This document shows positions 46,508 through 54,974 of a DNA stretch of 64,000 bases, piece by piece; the first letter of the stretch is position 1; every line of letters begins with the position of its first letter. The notes under the pieces are model-generated. The model saw only the letters and a program-made list of their open reading frames with translations. It was not told the DNA's origin and did not search any database. The translations under genes and the position numbers were made by a program. This stretch comes from Pseudomonas prosekii (GTDB lineage Bacteria; Pseudomonadota; Gammaproteobacteria; Pseudomonadales; Pseudomonadaceae): NCBI RefSeq assembly GCF_900105155.1, contig NZ_LT629762.1, forward strand, positions 2,170,001 to 2,234,000, in the 5' to 3' direction.

Positions 46508-47637
46508 CAGCCCCTCTTTGCCAATTCGGTAACGTGTGGCAAATGCCAGAAAGCGTCGCCGACTGCGCGGTCGCTGAAGCGCTCACGCAAGCGCTCGAGC
46601 ATCAGCTCGGCGCATTGGCGACGTTGTTGCTCATCCATCGCAGCCAGGTGCTGCAGCCCTTGGGCCAGATGTTCGGCGTCGCCCGGCGGGAACAGAATGC
46701 CCACGCCTTCGACGACTTCTTTCGCCCCGCCGCACGCGGTAGCGAGTAACGGCACGCCAGCGGCCATGGCTTCGAGCAGTACCATGCCGAACGGCTCGTT
46801 GTCGGAACTGAGGGCGAACACATCAAATGCGCGGAAATACAGCCGGGCTTCGGGCACCTGGCCGAGGAACATGACGCGATCGCCTATGCCCAGCTCGCGC
46901 GCGAGTTCCTTGAGATCGTGTTCCAGCCGACCGATACCGAGAATCGCCAACTGGCTGTTCGCCGGCAAACCGGGCAATGCCTCGGCAAAACCGCGCAGCA
47001 GCGTCGCCTGATCCTTGTCCGGGTGCAGCCTGCCGACATTGCCGACCACCCAGGCATCGGTCGAAAGACCCAGATCCTGGCGGGCGACATGCGCGGACAG
47101 GTGACTGTCCTGCAAGGCTTGCACATCGATGCGGTTGTAGAGCGTCTGAATTCGCGCAGCCGGCCATTTCGGCAGGCAACTGCGGATGTCGTCGCGTACC
47201 GCGTTGGAAACGCCGAGCAGGCTCAAGCGCTTGTGGAAAAAATTCGCGAAGAGTTTGCGTGTGCGGCGTTCGTAGTCGTCGAACGCGTGGTGCACGCCGA
47301 TCACCGGCAACGCCGTGCCGAGCAAGGCAATGTAGATCGGTTTGAAGCGGTGTGCGATGCAGAAACTGAAGTTGCGCGAAGCGGCGATCTTGCGCAGATC
47401 GCGGATCGCACCCAGCTTCAGGCCACGAATGGCCTTGGAGCGGTATTCCATGAACAGCACTTCGTCAGAAGCGCAGCTCGCGGCGACTTCACTGTCGGCG
47501 ACCCCGGTCAGAAAAACCGTGGTCACCCGATAGCCAGTCCCCGCGAACAGAGTGGCGTACTGCCGGGCACAGTCCAGAAACGGCCCGTCATAGCCGTGAC
47601 AGAACTGCAGCACATGGCGTTCAGCCGAGCGTGTCAT
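46507..47637 (-). CDS. wapH: Family 4 glycosyltransferase, WapH-like
   Basis: 376-residue GT-B enzyme: N-terminal HVLQFCHGYDGPFLDCARQ, central VGNVGRLHPDKDQATLLRGF and the donor motif EPFGMVLLEAMAAGVPLLAT. It is at the PA5004 (wapH) position, whose product adds a core glucose. The start at 47637 follows GGAGG by a few bases and lies within the last 17 bp of the carbamoyltransferase gene. The longer frame from 47649 is less likely. Confidence 0.82.
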   Translation of the reverse strand: MTRSAERHVLQFCHGYDGPFLDCARQYATLFAGTGYRVTTVFLTGVADSEVAASCASDEVLFMEYRSKAIRGLKLGAIRDLRKIAASRNFSFCIAHRFKPIYIALLGTALPVIGVHHAFDDYERRTRKLFANFFHKRLSLLGVSNAVRDDIRSCLPKWPAARIQTLYNRIDVQALQDSHLSAHVARQDLGLSTDAWVVGNVGRLHPDKDQATLLRGFAEALPGLPANSQLAILGIGRLEHDLKELARELGIGDRVMFLGQVPEARLYFRAFDVFALSSDNEPFGMVLLEAMAAGVPLLATACGGAKEVVEGVGILFPPGDAEHLAQGLQHLAAMDEQQRRQCAELMLERLRERFSDRAVGDAFWHLPHVTELAKRG

Positions 47638-49378
47638 AAGCCTCCGCACCTTCTTTGACCACCAGAATGTCTTCCATGATCAAGTATTGCAGGTCAGAGC
47701 CAAAGAACATGTTCAATGCATCAGTCGGCGAACAAATCATCGGTTCGCCACGACGGTTGAGCGAAGTGTTCAGCGATACGCCGTTGCCGGTGAGCACTTC
47801 CAGCGCTTTCATCATGTCGTAGTAACGCGGGTTGTATTCGCGCTTGAGCACCTGAGCGCGGGACGTGCCGTCTTCGTGGACCACTTCCGGTACGCGGGTT
47901 TTCCATTCTTCCGCCACTTCAAACGTGAAGGTCATGAACGGCGCCGGGTGATCGATCTTGATCATCTGCGGTGCAACGGTGTCGAGCATCGACGGGCAGA
48001 AAGGCCTCCAGCGCTCGCGGAACTTGATCTGGTGGTTGATCCGGTCAGCGACGCCGGTGGCACTCGGGCAACCGATGATCGAGCGACCGCCAAGTGCGCG
48101 CGGACCAAACTCCATGCGGCCCTGGAACCAGGCGACCGGGTTGCCATCGACCATGATCTTGGCGATGTTTTCCGGCATGTTCTCAAGCTTGCGCCAGGTC
48201 GGTTTGCTCGCGTGACGGGCGCACGCGGCGATCACGTCTTCGTTGCTGTACGACGGGCCGAGGTAGACGTGTTCCATCTTCTCGACCGGTACACCACGGG
48301 CGTGCGACACATATGCCGCGGCGCCGACCGCGGTGCCGGCATCGCCGGACGCCGGTTGCACGAACAATTCGGTGACGTCGTCACGGGCGATGATTTTCTG
48401 GTTCAGTTTGACGTTCAACGCACAGCCGCCGGCGAACGCCAGTTTGCCGGTTTCCTTGAGCACGTCGCCCAGGTAGTGGTCGATCATCTGCAGCGAGATC
48501 TTTTCGAACAGCGCTTGCATGCTTGCCGCGTAGTGAATGTATGGCTCGTCGGCGATGTCACCTTCGCGCTTCGGCCCCAGCCACTCGATCAGCTTCGGCG
48601 AGAAGTAGAAACCTTTGCCCTTCTCTTTATAACGACGCAGGCCGATGACGTTGGCGTAGTCGGTATTGATCACCAACTCGCCGTTTTCAAACGAGGCCAG
48701 GCGCGAGAAATCGTACTTGCTCGGGTCGCCATACGGCGCCATGCCCATGACCTTGAATTCGCCATCGAGCATTTCGAAACCGAGGAACTCGGTGATCGCG
48801 CCGTAGAGGCCGCCGAGCGAATCGGGATCGAAGAATTCCTTGATCTTGTGGATCTTGCCGTTTTCGCCGTAACCGAAGAAGGTCGTGGCGTACTCACCCT
48901 TGCCGTCGATGCCGAGGATCGCGGTTTTCTCTTTGAAACCGGAGCAGTGGTAAGCGCTGGAGGCGTGAGCCAAGTGGTGCTCGACCGGTTCGATCTTGAT
49001 TTTCTTCGGGTCAAAACCCAGTTGTTCAAGGCAGAACACGATCTTGTTGCGATAGCGCTTGTAGCGACGGTTGCCCATCAGGATCGCGTCGAGTGCGCGG
49101 TCCGGGGCGTACCAGTAACGCTTGGCGTAGTGCCAGCGCGCTTTGCCGAACAGGCTGATCGGGGCAAACGGGATCGCGACCACGTCAACATCGGACGGCT
49201 TGATGCCCGCCTGCTCAAGGCAGAACTTTGCCGATTCGTAAGGCATGCGGTTCTTTGCATGTTTATCGCGTACGAAGCGCTCTTCTTCCGCCGCCGCGAC
49301 CAGCTTGCCGTCGATGTACAACGCTGCGGAAGGATCATGGCTAAGGGCGCCGGACAGGCCAAGAATCGTCAATGCCAC
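47621..49378 (-). CDS. wapO: Carbamoyltransferase of the LPS core
   Basis: 585-residue NodU/CmcH-type O-carbamoyltransferase. N-terminal Kae1-like ATP domain: GLSGALSHDPSAAL, HHLAHASSAYHCSG (metal His) and GIDGKGEYATTFFG. C-terminal part: GDAGTAVGAAAYV and FGPRALGGRSIIGCPS. In P. aeruginosa the inner-core heptose II carries a 7-O-carbamoyl group, and this gene sits at the PA5005 position. It is probably the first gene of the operon running down to wapR; the symbol is from memory. Confidence 0.9.
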   Translation of the reverse strand: MALTILGLSGALSHDPSAALYIDGKLVAAAEEERFVRDKHAKNRMPYESAKFCLEQAGIKPSDVDVVAIPFAPISLFGKARWHYAKRYWYAPDRALDAILMGNRRYKRYRNKIVFCLEQLGFDPKKIKIEPVEHHLAHASSAYHCSGFKEKTAILGIDGKGEYATTFFGYGENGKIHKIKEFFDPDSLGGLYGAITEFLGFEMLDGEFKVMGMAPYGDPSKYDFSRLASFENGELVINTDYANVIGLRRYKEKGKGFYFSPKLIEWLGPKREGDIADEPYIHYAASMQALFEKISLQMIDHYLGDVLKETGKLAFAGGCALNVKLNQKIIARDDVTELFVQPASGDAGTAVGAAAYVSHARGVPVEKMEHVYLGPSYSNEDVIAACARHASKPTWRKLENMPENIAKIMVDGNPVAWFQGRMEFGPRALGGRSIIGCPSATGVADRINHQIKFRERWRPFCPSMLDTVAPQMIKIDHPAPFMTFTFEVAEEWKTRVPEVVHEDGTSRAQVLKREYNPRYYDMMKALEVLTGNGVSLNTSLNRRGEPMICSPTDALNMFFGSDLQYLIMEDILVVKEGAEAYDTLG

Positions 49379-49470
49379 AGGGGTCTAGCCTCTTTAGTCT
49401 GCATGCAGGCGACAAGCGCCTCAAAAATTAATGTGCCCTCGCAAGCGGCGAGAGACAGCTAAAGGGCGGG

Positions 49471-49476
49471 ATTATA
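49471..49476 (-). promoter_or_regulatory. -10 box of the carbamoyltransferase operon
   Basis: A perfect TATAAT on the minus strand, directly followed by CCCGCCC, lies about 93 bp before the carbamoyltransferase start. No good -35 is visible. Layout is like the hldE upstream region. Confidence 0.45.
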
Positions 49477-49551
49477 GCGTAAACATGAGAGGAATGACCC
49501 TGTGGTTGTCAGCCGCTGAAGAAGACTTGCGCCAAACGCCGCTGCGCCAGC

Positions 49552-49884
49552 TTATCCACGACCCGGACGCCAATACACCGCGATATTCCCATCCGCTACC
49601 TGCCGATAGATCGTGTACGGCAACACCACTGTGTCCAGAACCCCTGACAGGCTTAAATCCAGCAGCACCAGCGGCACCATTACGCCGGTGGGGTCGGGCG
49701 GTGCGTTGAGCACGCAAAAATCGTAGGCGAGGCCGCTGTAAATGCGCGGGATGGATTGGCAGTAGGTTTTTTGTTTTCTGAGGCTGCGGGCGGCGTCGGC
49801 GTCGTCTTGCAGAACCGTGACGGCAGTGCCGCAGCCGGTTAAAAGCAGTGCAAACGTCACCAGCGGAAGCGCTATTTTGATCAT
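49552..49884 (-). CDS. YceK/YidQ family lipoprotein
   Basis: 110 residues with lipobox LTGC (lipid on Cys18). The body, with RSLRKQKTYCQSIPRIYSGL and 'DLSLSGVLDTVVLPYTIYRQ', matches the small YceK/YidQ lipoprotein family of unknown role. The start at 49884 is chosen because the signal peptide begins there; 21 codons upstream add a non-signal tail. It stands alone between the inner-core operon and the carbamoyltransferase operon and has its own spacing of 150 bp or more on both sides. Confidence 0.82.
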   Translation of the reverse strand: MIKIALPLVTFALLLTGCGTAVTVLQDDADAARSLRKQKTYCQSIPRIYSGLAYDFCVLNAPPDPTGVMVPLVLLDLSLSGVLDTVVLPYTIYRQVADGNIAVYWRPGRG

Positions 49885-50026
49885 CTGAATTTGCCTGTCG
49901 GAATCGTCAGACAAGCTAGCACTGGGGTTACTCAGGGCACAGTTCACGGGGTCTGCAGATCATGTAGGACATTTCATTAGAATGTGTCCTCCGTTGGCAG
50001 ACCGGGTTTTGTGTTGGCTCGGTGGA

Positions 50027-50099
50027 CCCTATCGCGAGCAGGCTCACTCCTGCGGGGAAACGCATTCCGAGTGTAGGAGTGAGCCTGCTCGCGATAGGG
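50027..50099. repeat. REPIN upstream of the YceK-type lipoprotein gene
   Basis: Inverted arms ccctatcgcgagcaggctca and gagcctgctcgcgataggg flank about 35 bases just beyond the stop of the two-domain kinase gene, where it may protect the 3' end of the long inner-core transcript. Confidence 0.85.
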
Positions 50100-50112
50100 C
50101 CGCAGGCCCGAT

Positions 50113-51564
50113 TCAGACAGCGCTGGCGATTTCCTTCGGTAAGCGCTGATCAATCACTTGATACAACGCGCTGCCCGGCGGCCAGTTGCGCATGAACCGC
50201 GCGCGATCCCGCGCATAAGCCGGGGCGAAGCTGCTGGCCGAGCTGTGCTGGCACATCGAATCGAGGTCGATCAGCGCCCAGCGATCGTTGTGCCAGAACA
50301 GGTTATGGCCCTTGAAATCGCCATGGCTGATGCGTTCGCTGATCAGCTCGGCGAACAGATGATCCAGCGCCAGCAACTCGGCCTCGGGCGCGGCGCCACT
50401 TTCAACGTACGGCGCAAACCGCTCGATGATGTCCGGGCCCGGCAAGTATTCGGTCACCAGATAAGCCCGGCTGCGCAGCCACAAAAAGCGCTGCTCCAGC
50501 AACGCCAACGGTTTTGGCGTGGCGATGCCGAGGAACGCCAGGCGATTGCCCTCGCGCCAGGAATGCCAGGCCCGGCTCGGGCGCCAGAAGCGTTTGAGCC
50601 AATGGGCAAAACCCTTGATGTTGTAACGTTTGATGACCAGCGTGCGCCCGGCCACTTCAACCTTGCCAACGCTCGCGGCGCCGCCGGTTTTGTACAAGTG
50701 CCCCTGATCGAGTAAAGCATCCGCATGCTCCAGCACCGGCAACATGGCGCTTTGTTCTTCGCGACGAATCGCGCGCAAACCGAACGCGCCGCGCTGGACG
50801 CTGAACAGCGTGCAGTCACGCCCGCACTTGATCAGGAAGTCACGCAGACGCCAGCGCCGAACCTTGTCGATCTGCTTCTGCAAGGCTTCCATCGGCAACG
50901 CATGTTCGCCATTGCTCAGCAGGTAATAGACCAGCAATTCTTCGGTGAACGGTTCCAGCGACTTCGGCAACTGGGCGAAAAACACCCCGAGGTTTTCCAG
51001 AACTTTCTGCCGCGACAACGGCTGGCCCGGCGTTTCGGCGCAAACGCCGCCGCCATCGATCAGATACAACCGACCGCGCTGGCGCAGCAGATTGTCCAGG
51101 TGCAAATCTTCCTGCCACAGCCCTTTGCGATGCATTTGGCCGATCGCGCCCAAGGCTTCGGCGAGCACCGCGCCTTGCATGTCGGCGAGCACCGGCAAGT
51201 GTTCGACCTGTTTCCAGGTTTCGCCAAGGCTCTCGGCGCCTTCGAGGAAATCGAACAGCAGCCAGCCGCCCTCGCCGTCCTTCAAGCCATCGGCCAACAG
51301 CAGCGGCGTGGTCAGGCCCTGAGCGGCGAGCAAACGCACGCCGTCCAGCTCACGTTGGAAGTGCCGCGCGGCTTTGCTGCCGACCAGCAATTTGGCCAGT
51401 ACCGGCCGGCCACGCCAGACCCCGGCACCGACATAACGCTGGCCCGGCAATACGCGCAACAAGCTGAGCAATTGCAGATCGGCCGGCCCGGCAGCATCGG
51501 CCAGTGGAATGTTGATTGGCAAAGTCGGGTTACGGCCGGCGTCCTTCAGTTCGGACAAACGCAT
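50113..51564 (-). CDS. Two-domain LPS kinase-like protein
   Basis: 483 residues with two kinase-like units in tandem. Unit 1 (about 30-215): catalytic loop MHRKGLWQEDLHLDNLL and metal loop LYLIDGGGV. Unit 2 (about 275-480): loop RISHGDFKGHNLFW and metal loop WALIDLDSM. Both keep the catalytic Asp, so either could phosphorylate sugar. It corresponds to PA5006, next to wapQ. Its start overlaps the stop of the WapQ-like gene by one base. Which heptose hydroxyl it modifies, if any, is unknown. Confidence 0.82.
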   Translation of the reverse strand: MRLSELKDAGRNPTLPINIPLADAAGPADLQLLSLLRVLPGQRYVGAGVWRGRPVLAKLLVGSKAARHFQRELDGVRLLAAQGLTTPLLLADGLKDGEGGWLLFDFLEGAESLGETWKQVEHLPVLADMQGAVLAEALGAIGQMHRKGLWQEDLHLDNLLRQRGRLYLIDGGGVCAETPGQPLSRQKVLENLGVFFAQLPKSLEPFTEELLVYYLLSNGEHALPMEALQKQIDKVRRWRLRDFLIKCGRDCTLFSVQRGAFGLRAIRREEQSAMLPVLEHADALLDQGHLYKTGGAASVGKVEVAGRTLVIKRYNIKGFAHWLKRFWRPSRAWHSWREGNRLAFLGIATPKPLALLEQRFLWLRSRAYLVTEYLPGPDIIERFAPYVESGAAPEAELLALDHLFAELISERISHGDFKGHNLFWHNDRWALIDLDSMCQHSSASSFAPAYARDRARFMRNWPPGSALYQVIDQRLPKEIASAV

Positions 51565-52316
51565 CAGCGCGTCTCCTTGTGACTGCGGCGCGCAGTGAGC
51601 CGCGACAGCCAGCTATCCACCAGCGGACTGTCGACGGGTTGCTCGACGTAACTCGCCAACAACTCGCGCAGCTGGCTTGGCGTCCACTGCGGCGAACGGC
51701 GCACCAGCGGCTCCAGGTCCTTGGTGCGGTCGCGCTGACCGAACAACAAGGGCCGAGTCTTTTCCAGGTCGATCAACTGCGCCTCGTAACCGTCGCCGCT
51801 CGCGCGCAGGAAAATATGCTTGGGGTAAAAACAGCCGTGAACCTGACGCACGCCGTGCAGGCGTCGCGCCAGTTGTCCACAGGCTTGCAGAATCGCCGAA
51901 TGTTGCCCGGCGCTCAAATCGGCCCAGCGCTGCAACAGCGAATCGAGGTCATCCCAGCCGTCCAGCGCGCGGGTCAGGAGAATCGCGCGCACTTCGCCAG
52001 CGACTTTGCGCTCGCCGAAAAACACCGCTTGCAGGGCGGGAATGCCCATCCGCTGATAACGCGAAATGTTGCGGAATTCACGGGCAAAACTCGGCTCGCC
52101 GAACGGCGCGTGCAAGGTCCGCGTCAGGTAATTGCTCTGGCGCTTGAGGTAAAACCCCTGCCCTTCCAGATCGAGCCGAAACACGCTGCTCCAGCCACCG
52201 CCCGCCGTATTGGGTTCATCAACTGCTTCGAGCTGCTTGGCCCACAGTGCGTCGAACGTGCCGAGGCCGTGGCGCTCGAGGAGCGCGCGGTCTTCAGCGG
52301 CGAGGAAATCAGTCAT
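51564..52316 (-). CDS. wapQ: InaA-type LPS kinase-like protein (WapQ)
   Basis: 250-residue WaaP/InaA-family protein. The nucleotide Lys lies in GFYLKRQSNYLTRT. The catalytic loop reads VHGCFYPKHIFL, where the HRD aspartate of WaaP is missing, as in InaA proteins. The metal loop is QLIDLEKTRP. Symbol by position after wapP. The true start is 52316 (MTDFLAAEDRALL); 84 upstream codons overlap wapP and are ignored. Overlap with wapP is ATGA. Confidence 0.8.
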   Translation of the reverse strand: MTDFLAAEDRALLERHGLGTFDALWAKQLEAVDEPNTAGGGWSSVFRLDLEGQGFYLKRQSNYLTRTLHAPFGEPSFAREFRNISRYQRMGIPALQAVFFGERKVAGEVRAILLTRALDGWDDLDSLLQRWADLSAGQHSAILQACGQLARRLHGVRQVHGCFYPKHIFLRASGDGYEAQLIDLEKTRPLLFGQRDRTKDLEPLVRRSPQWTPSQLRELLASYVEQPVDSPLVDSWLSRLTARRSHKETR

Positions 52317-53047
52317 TCGCGGCCCTCGAAAAATCTCAGCACGTGGCGGATCCGTTTTTTGTCGGCGGCATTGAGCCGAGGCCGTTGGCTGTATTGCAGG
52401 TAAAAGCGCAGGCGTTGGGTCGCCGACAAGTGATATTTCGCCACTTTGTCGAGGCAGGCCAGGTCTTTGGTGATGCGGTACTTGAGCCAGAACCCGCGCC
52501 AGAAATCGCCGTTCGGGCAATCGATCAGGAACAGTCGGGCCTGATCGTCGATCAGCAAATTGCGCCACTTCAAGTCGTTATGGGTGAAGCGATTGTCGTG
52601 CATGGTCCGGGTATAACCGGCCAATTGCCGACTGACGCCATCGACCCAGGCGCGGTCCGCCAGTTTCGGGTCATTGCGATCAGCCAGGGCCGACAAGTCT
52701 TCGGTGTTCGGCAGTTCGCGGGTGATCATCGCGCCACGGTCGTACGCCGCGCCGCGCCGCTCCAGGCCCCACGCCACCACGTCAGCGGTCGGGATGCCCC
52801 ACTTGGCGAAGCGCTTGAGGTTTTGCCACTCGGCTTTCACCCGTGGCTTGCCCAGATAACGACGCAGGCCTTTGCCGGCGCCGACGTAACGCTTCACGTA
52901 GTAATTGACGCCGTCGCGCTTGACGCGGATCAGCTCGGACAACGGGTCCCACGTCATGCGCTCGCCTTGAAGGGCGAATACCGCGTCGAGGTTGCCGAAG
53001 TCTTCCGCCAGTTCGCTGTAAGCCGGATCCAGCTTCCAACCCGGCAT
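52313..53047 (-). CDS. wapP: LPS core heptose kinase WapP
   Basis: 244 residues of the WaaP/RIO-like kinase group: YYVKRYVGAGKGLRRYLG with the nucleotide Lys, catalytic loop RFTHNDLKWRNLLI, metal loop LFLIDCPNGDFW. The start at 53047 overlaps the waaP stop by one base (TGATG); a much longer frame reading through waaP is an artefact. WapP is a predicted second kinase for the inner-core heptoses. Confidence 0.9.
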   Translation of the reverse strand: MPGWKLDPAYSELAEDFGNLDAVFALQGERMTWDPLSELIRVKRDGVNYYVKRYVGAGKGLRRYLGKPRVKAEWQNLKRFAKWGIPTADVVAWGLERRGAAYDRGAMITRELPNTEDLSALADRNDPKLADRAWVDGVSRQLAGYTRTMHDNRFTHNDLKWRNLLIDDQARLFLIDCPNGDFWRGFWLKYRITKDLACLDKVAKYHLSATQRLRFYLQYSQRPRLNAADKKRIRHVLRFFEGRE

Positions 53048-53853
53048 CAGAGCGCATCCCCGTAACGCTGTTTGCGCTCGTAGAGCTTGTTGGCCTTGCC
53101 TTCGAGCCAGCTGAGCAAGCCGGCTTCTTCGCCGAGAATCTGCCGCAGCGGTTGCTGGAAGTAGCCCTTGAGAAAACGCATTTTGTCGCGCCGAGTCAGG
53201 CCGATGTCCAACGCCGAAAAGTACAACGCCGCCAGATCCTTGTTGCGCCAGCGCTGGTTGATCTTCGGTCGGGTCTGCGCGCGGTGCAGGTCGATCACCG
53301 AGAGTTTGAAGTCCTCGGCAGTCACCGATTTGTCGGTGTGCAGCAGGAAGTGGCAGATGTAGCAGTCGCGGTGGTTGACCCCGGCGCGGTGCATCATGCC
53401 GGTCATGCGCGCGACTTCGGCGATCAGCGCTCGCTTGAGTTTCGGCTCCGGCGGGTTTTTCACCCAATCGATGCTGAAGTCTTCGAGGCTGATGGTCGGC
53501 GCCAGTTCTTCGGTGACGATGAACGAATGTTGATCCGCCGGGTTGCTGCCCTTTTCGCCATAGGCGACGGCGGTCATGGTCGGCACGCCGACTTCCTGCA
53601 GGCGCTGGATGGCTTTCCATTCCTGGCCCGCGCCGAGCACCGGTAGCTTGGCGGTCAGCAGGTTTTTGAAGATTTCGCCCCAGCCAATGCCGCGGTGGAT
53701 TTTCACGAAAAATCCGTTGCCGTTCACTTCGGTGCGCAAGGTCCGGCGCGCTTCGAGCTCGCGGTACACCTCGCCCTGCAAGCCTTCGACTTCGGCAAAC
53801 GGATCGCGTCCTGCCCACAGGCTTTTGAACGGTTCAGCCAGCATCAACTTCAT
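53047..53853 (-). CDS. waaP: LPS core heptose(I) kinase WaaP
   Basis: 268 residues. Phosphorylates heptose I of the inner core, an essential step for outer-membrane assembly in P. aeruginosa. Catalytic loop GVNHRDCYICHFLL with the catalytic Asp, nucleotide Lys in GFFVKIHRGIGWGEIFKNLL, metal loop SVIDLHRAQTRP. One-base overlap (TAATG) with waaG. Confidence 0.96.
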   Translation of the reverse strand: MKLMLAEPFKSLWAGRDPFAEVEGLQGEVYRELEARRTLRTEVNGNGFFVKIHRGIGWGEIFKNLLTAKLPVLGAGQEWKAIQRLQEVGVPTMTAVAYGEKGSNPADQHSFIVTEELAPTISLEDFSIDWVKNPPEPKLKRALIAEVARMTGMMHRAGVNHRDCYICHFLLHTDKSVTAEDFKLSVIDLHRAQTRPKINQRWRNKDLAALYFSALDIGLTRRDKMRFLKGYFQQPLRQILGEEAGLLSWLEGKANKLYERKQRYGDAL

Positions 53854-54974
53854 TAAGCGTGCTCCGCCAGAATCACATCGGCCGCGTGCTGCGGCATGCT
53901 ATAGAGGTCGGCCGTCTCGGCGAAGGCCAGACCGTTGCGGCTCCAGGCCGCCCGTGCATCTGCGTCGTGCAACATGTCGCTCAGATAGTGCGTGAGTTGC
54001 GCCTGATCGAACGGCTCGTCGAGCACCAGCCCGGCATCGGCCTCGGCGATGTAATGGGCGTAGCCACACACCGCGCTGACCAGCACCGGCAACCCGGCGA
54101 CCAGCGCTTCAAGGAGCACGGTGCCGGTGTTTTCGTTGTACGCCGGGTGGATCAACAGGTCGGCGCCCAACAGGAAACGCGGGATGTCGCTGCGGCCCTT
54201 GAGGAACGTGACGTTGTCGCCAAGCCCCAGCGTGGCGCTCTGCATCTGGAACAATTTGGGGTCGTCCTGGCCAATTACAAACAGCCGTGTGCGTTTCTTC
54301 AGATCAGCGGGCAAGGCGGCCAGCGCTTTGAGGCTGCGATCGACGCCTTTGGTCTTGAACCCGGAGCCGATCTGCACCAGCAGCAGATCGTCATCGTTGA
54401 GCTTGAATTCAGCACGGAATTCGGCGCGAATCTGCGGCGCATTCGGCGGTGCGCGACGGTCCTGGGAAATCCCCGGCGGCAGCAAATGAAAGCGTTCCAG
54501 CGGCGTGTCGTAATGCTTGATGAACAGCGGCTGCTGCACTTCGGAGATCATCAGCACTTCTGTTTTGGCGTCCTTGGCGAACACCGCGCGCTCGTACTCG
54601 GCGAAGTGCCGGTAGCGGCCCCAGCGCCGGTACAGCGAATTGCGCAGGTTTTGCGCCTTGTCTTCAAAGCAGCCGTCGGCGGCGTAATACACGTCGAGGC
54701 CGGGCATTTTGTTGAAGCCGATCAGGCGATCGACCGGACGTTTGGCCAGATCAGCCTCCATCCATTCGCTGAGTTTTTCGTTGCGCCGGTGATTGAAGAA
54801 CGCCTTGACCGGCGCCACCAACACTTCGAAACCCGGCGGCACGTCACCTTCCCAAATCAGCGTGTACACACGGATCTGGTGTCCGCGCTGCTGACATTCG
54901 AGGGCAATGCGCATGAAATCGCGCTGCAAACCGCCAAACGGGAAATATTTGTAAAGGACAAAAGCCAATTGCAT
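53853..54974 (-). CDS. waaG: LPS core glycosyltransferase WaaG
   Basis: 373-residue GT4 enzyme that adds the first outer-core hexose. In P. aeruginosa this is GalN, where E. coli WaaG uses glucose. N-terminal FVLYKYFPFGGLQRDFMRIA, central LVQIGSGFKTKGVDRSLKAL, and the donor motif NENTGTVLLEALVAGLPVLVS. Joined by one-base overlaps to waaC upstream and waaP downstream. Confidence 0.95.
   Translation of the reverse strand: MQLAFVLYKYFPFGGLQRDFMRIALECQQRGHQIRVYTLIWEGDVPPGFEVLVAPVKAFFNHRRNEKLSEWMEADLAKRPVDRLIGFNKMPGLDVYYAADGCFEDKAQNLRNSLYRRWGRYRHFAEYERAVFAKDAKTEVLMISEVQQPLFIKHYDTPLERFHLLPPGISQDRRAPPNAPQIRAEFRAEFKLNDDDLLLVQIGSGFKTKGVDRSLKALAALPADLKKRTRLFVIGQDDPKLFQMQSATLGLGDNVTFLKGRSDIPRFLLGADLLIHPAYNENTGTVLLEALVAGLPVLVSAVCGYAHYIAEADAGLVLDEPFDQAQLTHYLSDMLHDADARAAWSRNGLAFAETADLYSMPQHAADVILAEHA

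Noticed and set aside
52313..53818. 501-codon version of the wapP gene
   Set aside because: The upstream half overlaps waaP in another frame; the wapP start at 53047 with TGATG coupling is the natural one.
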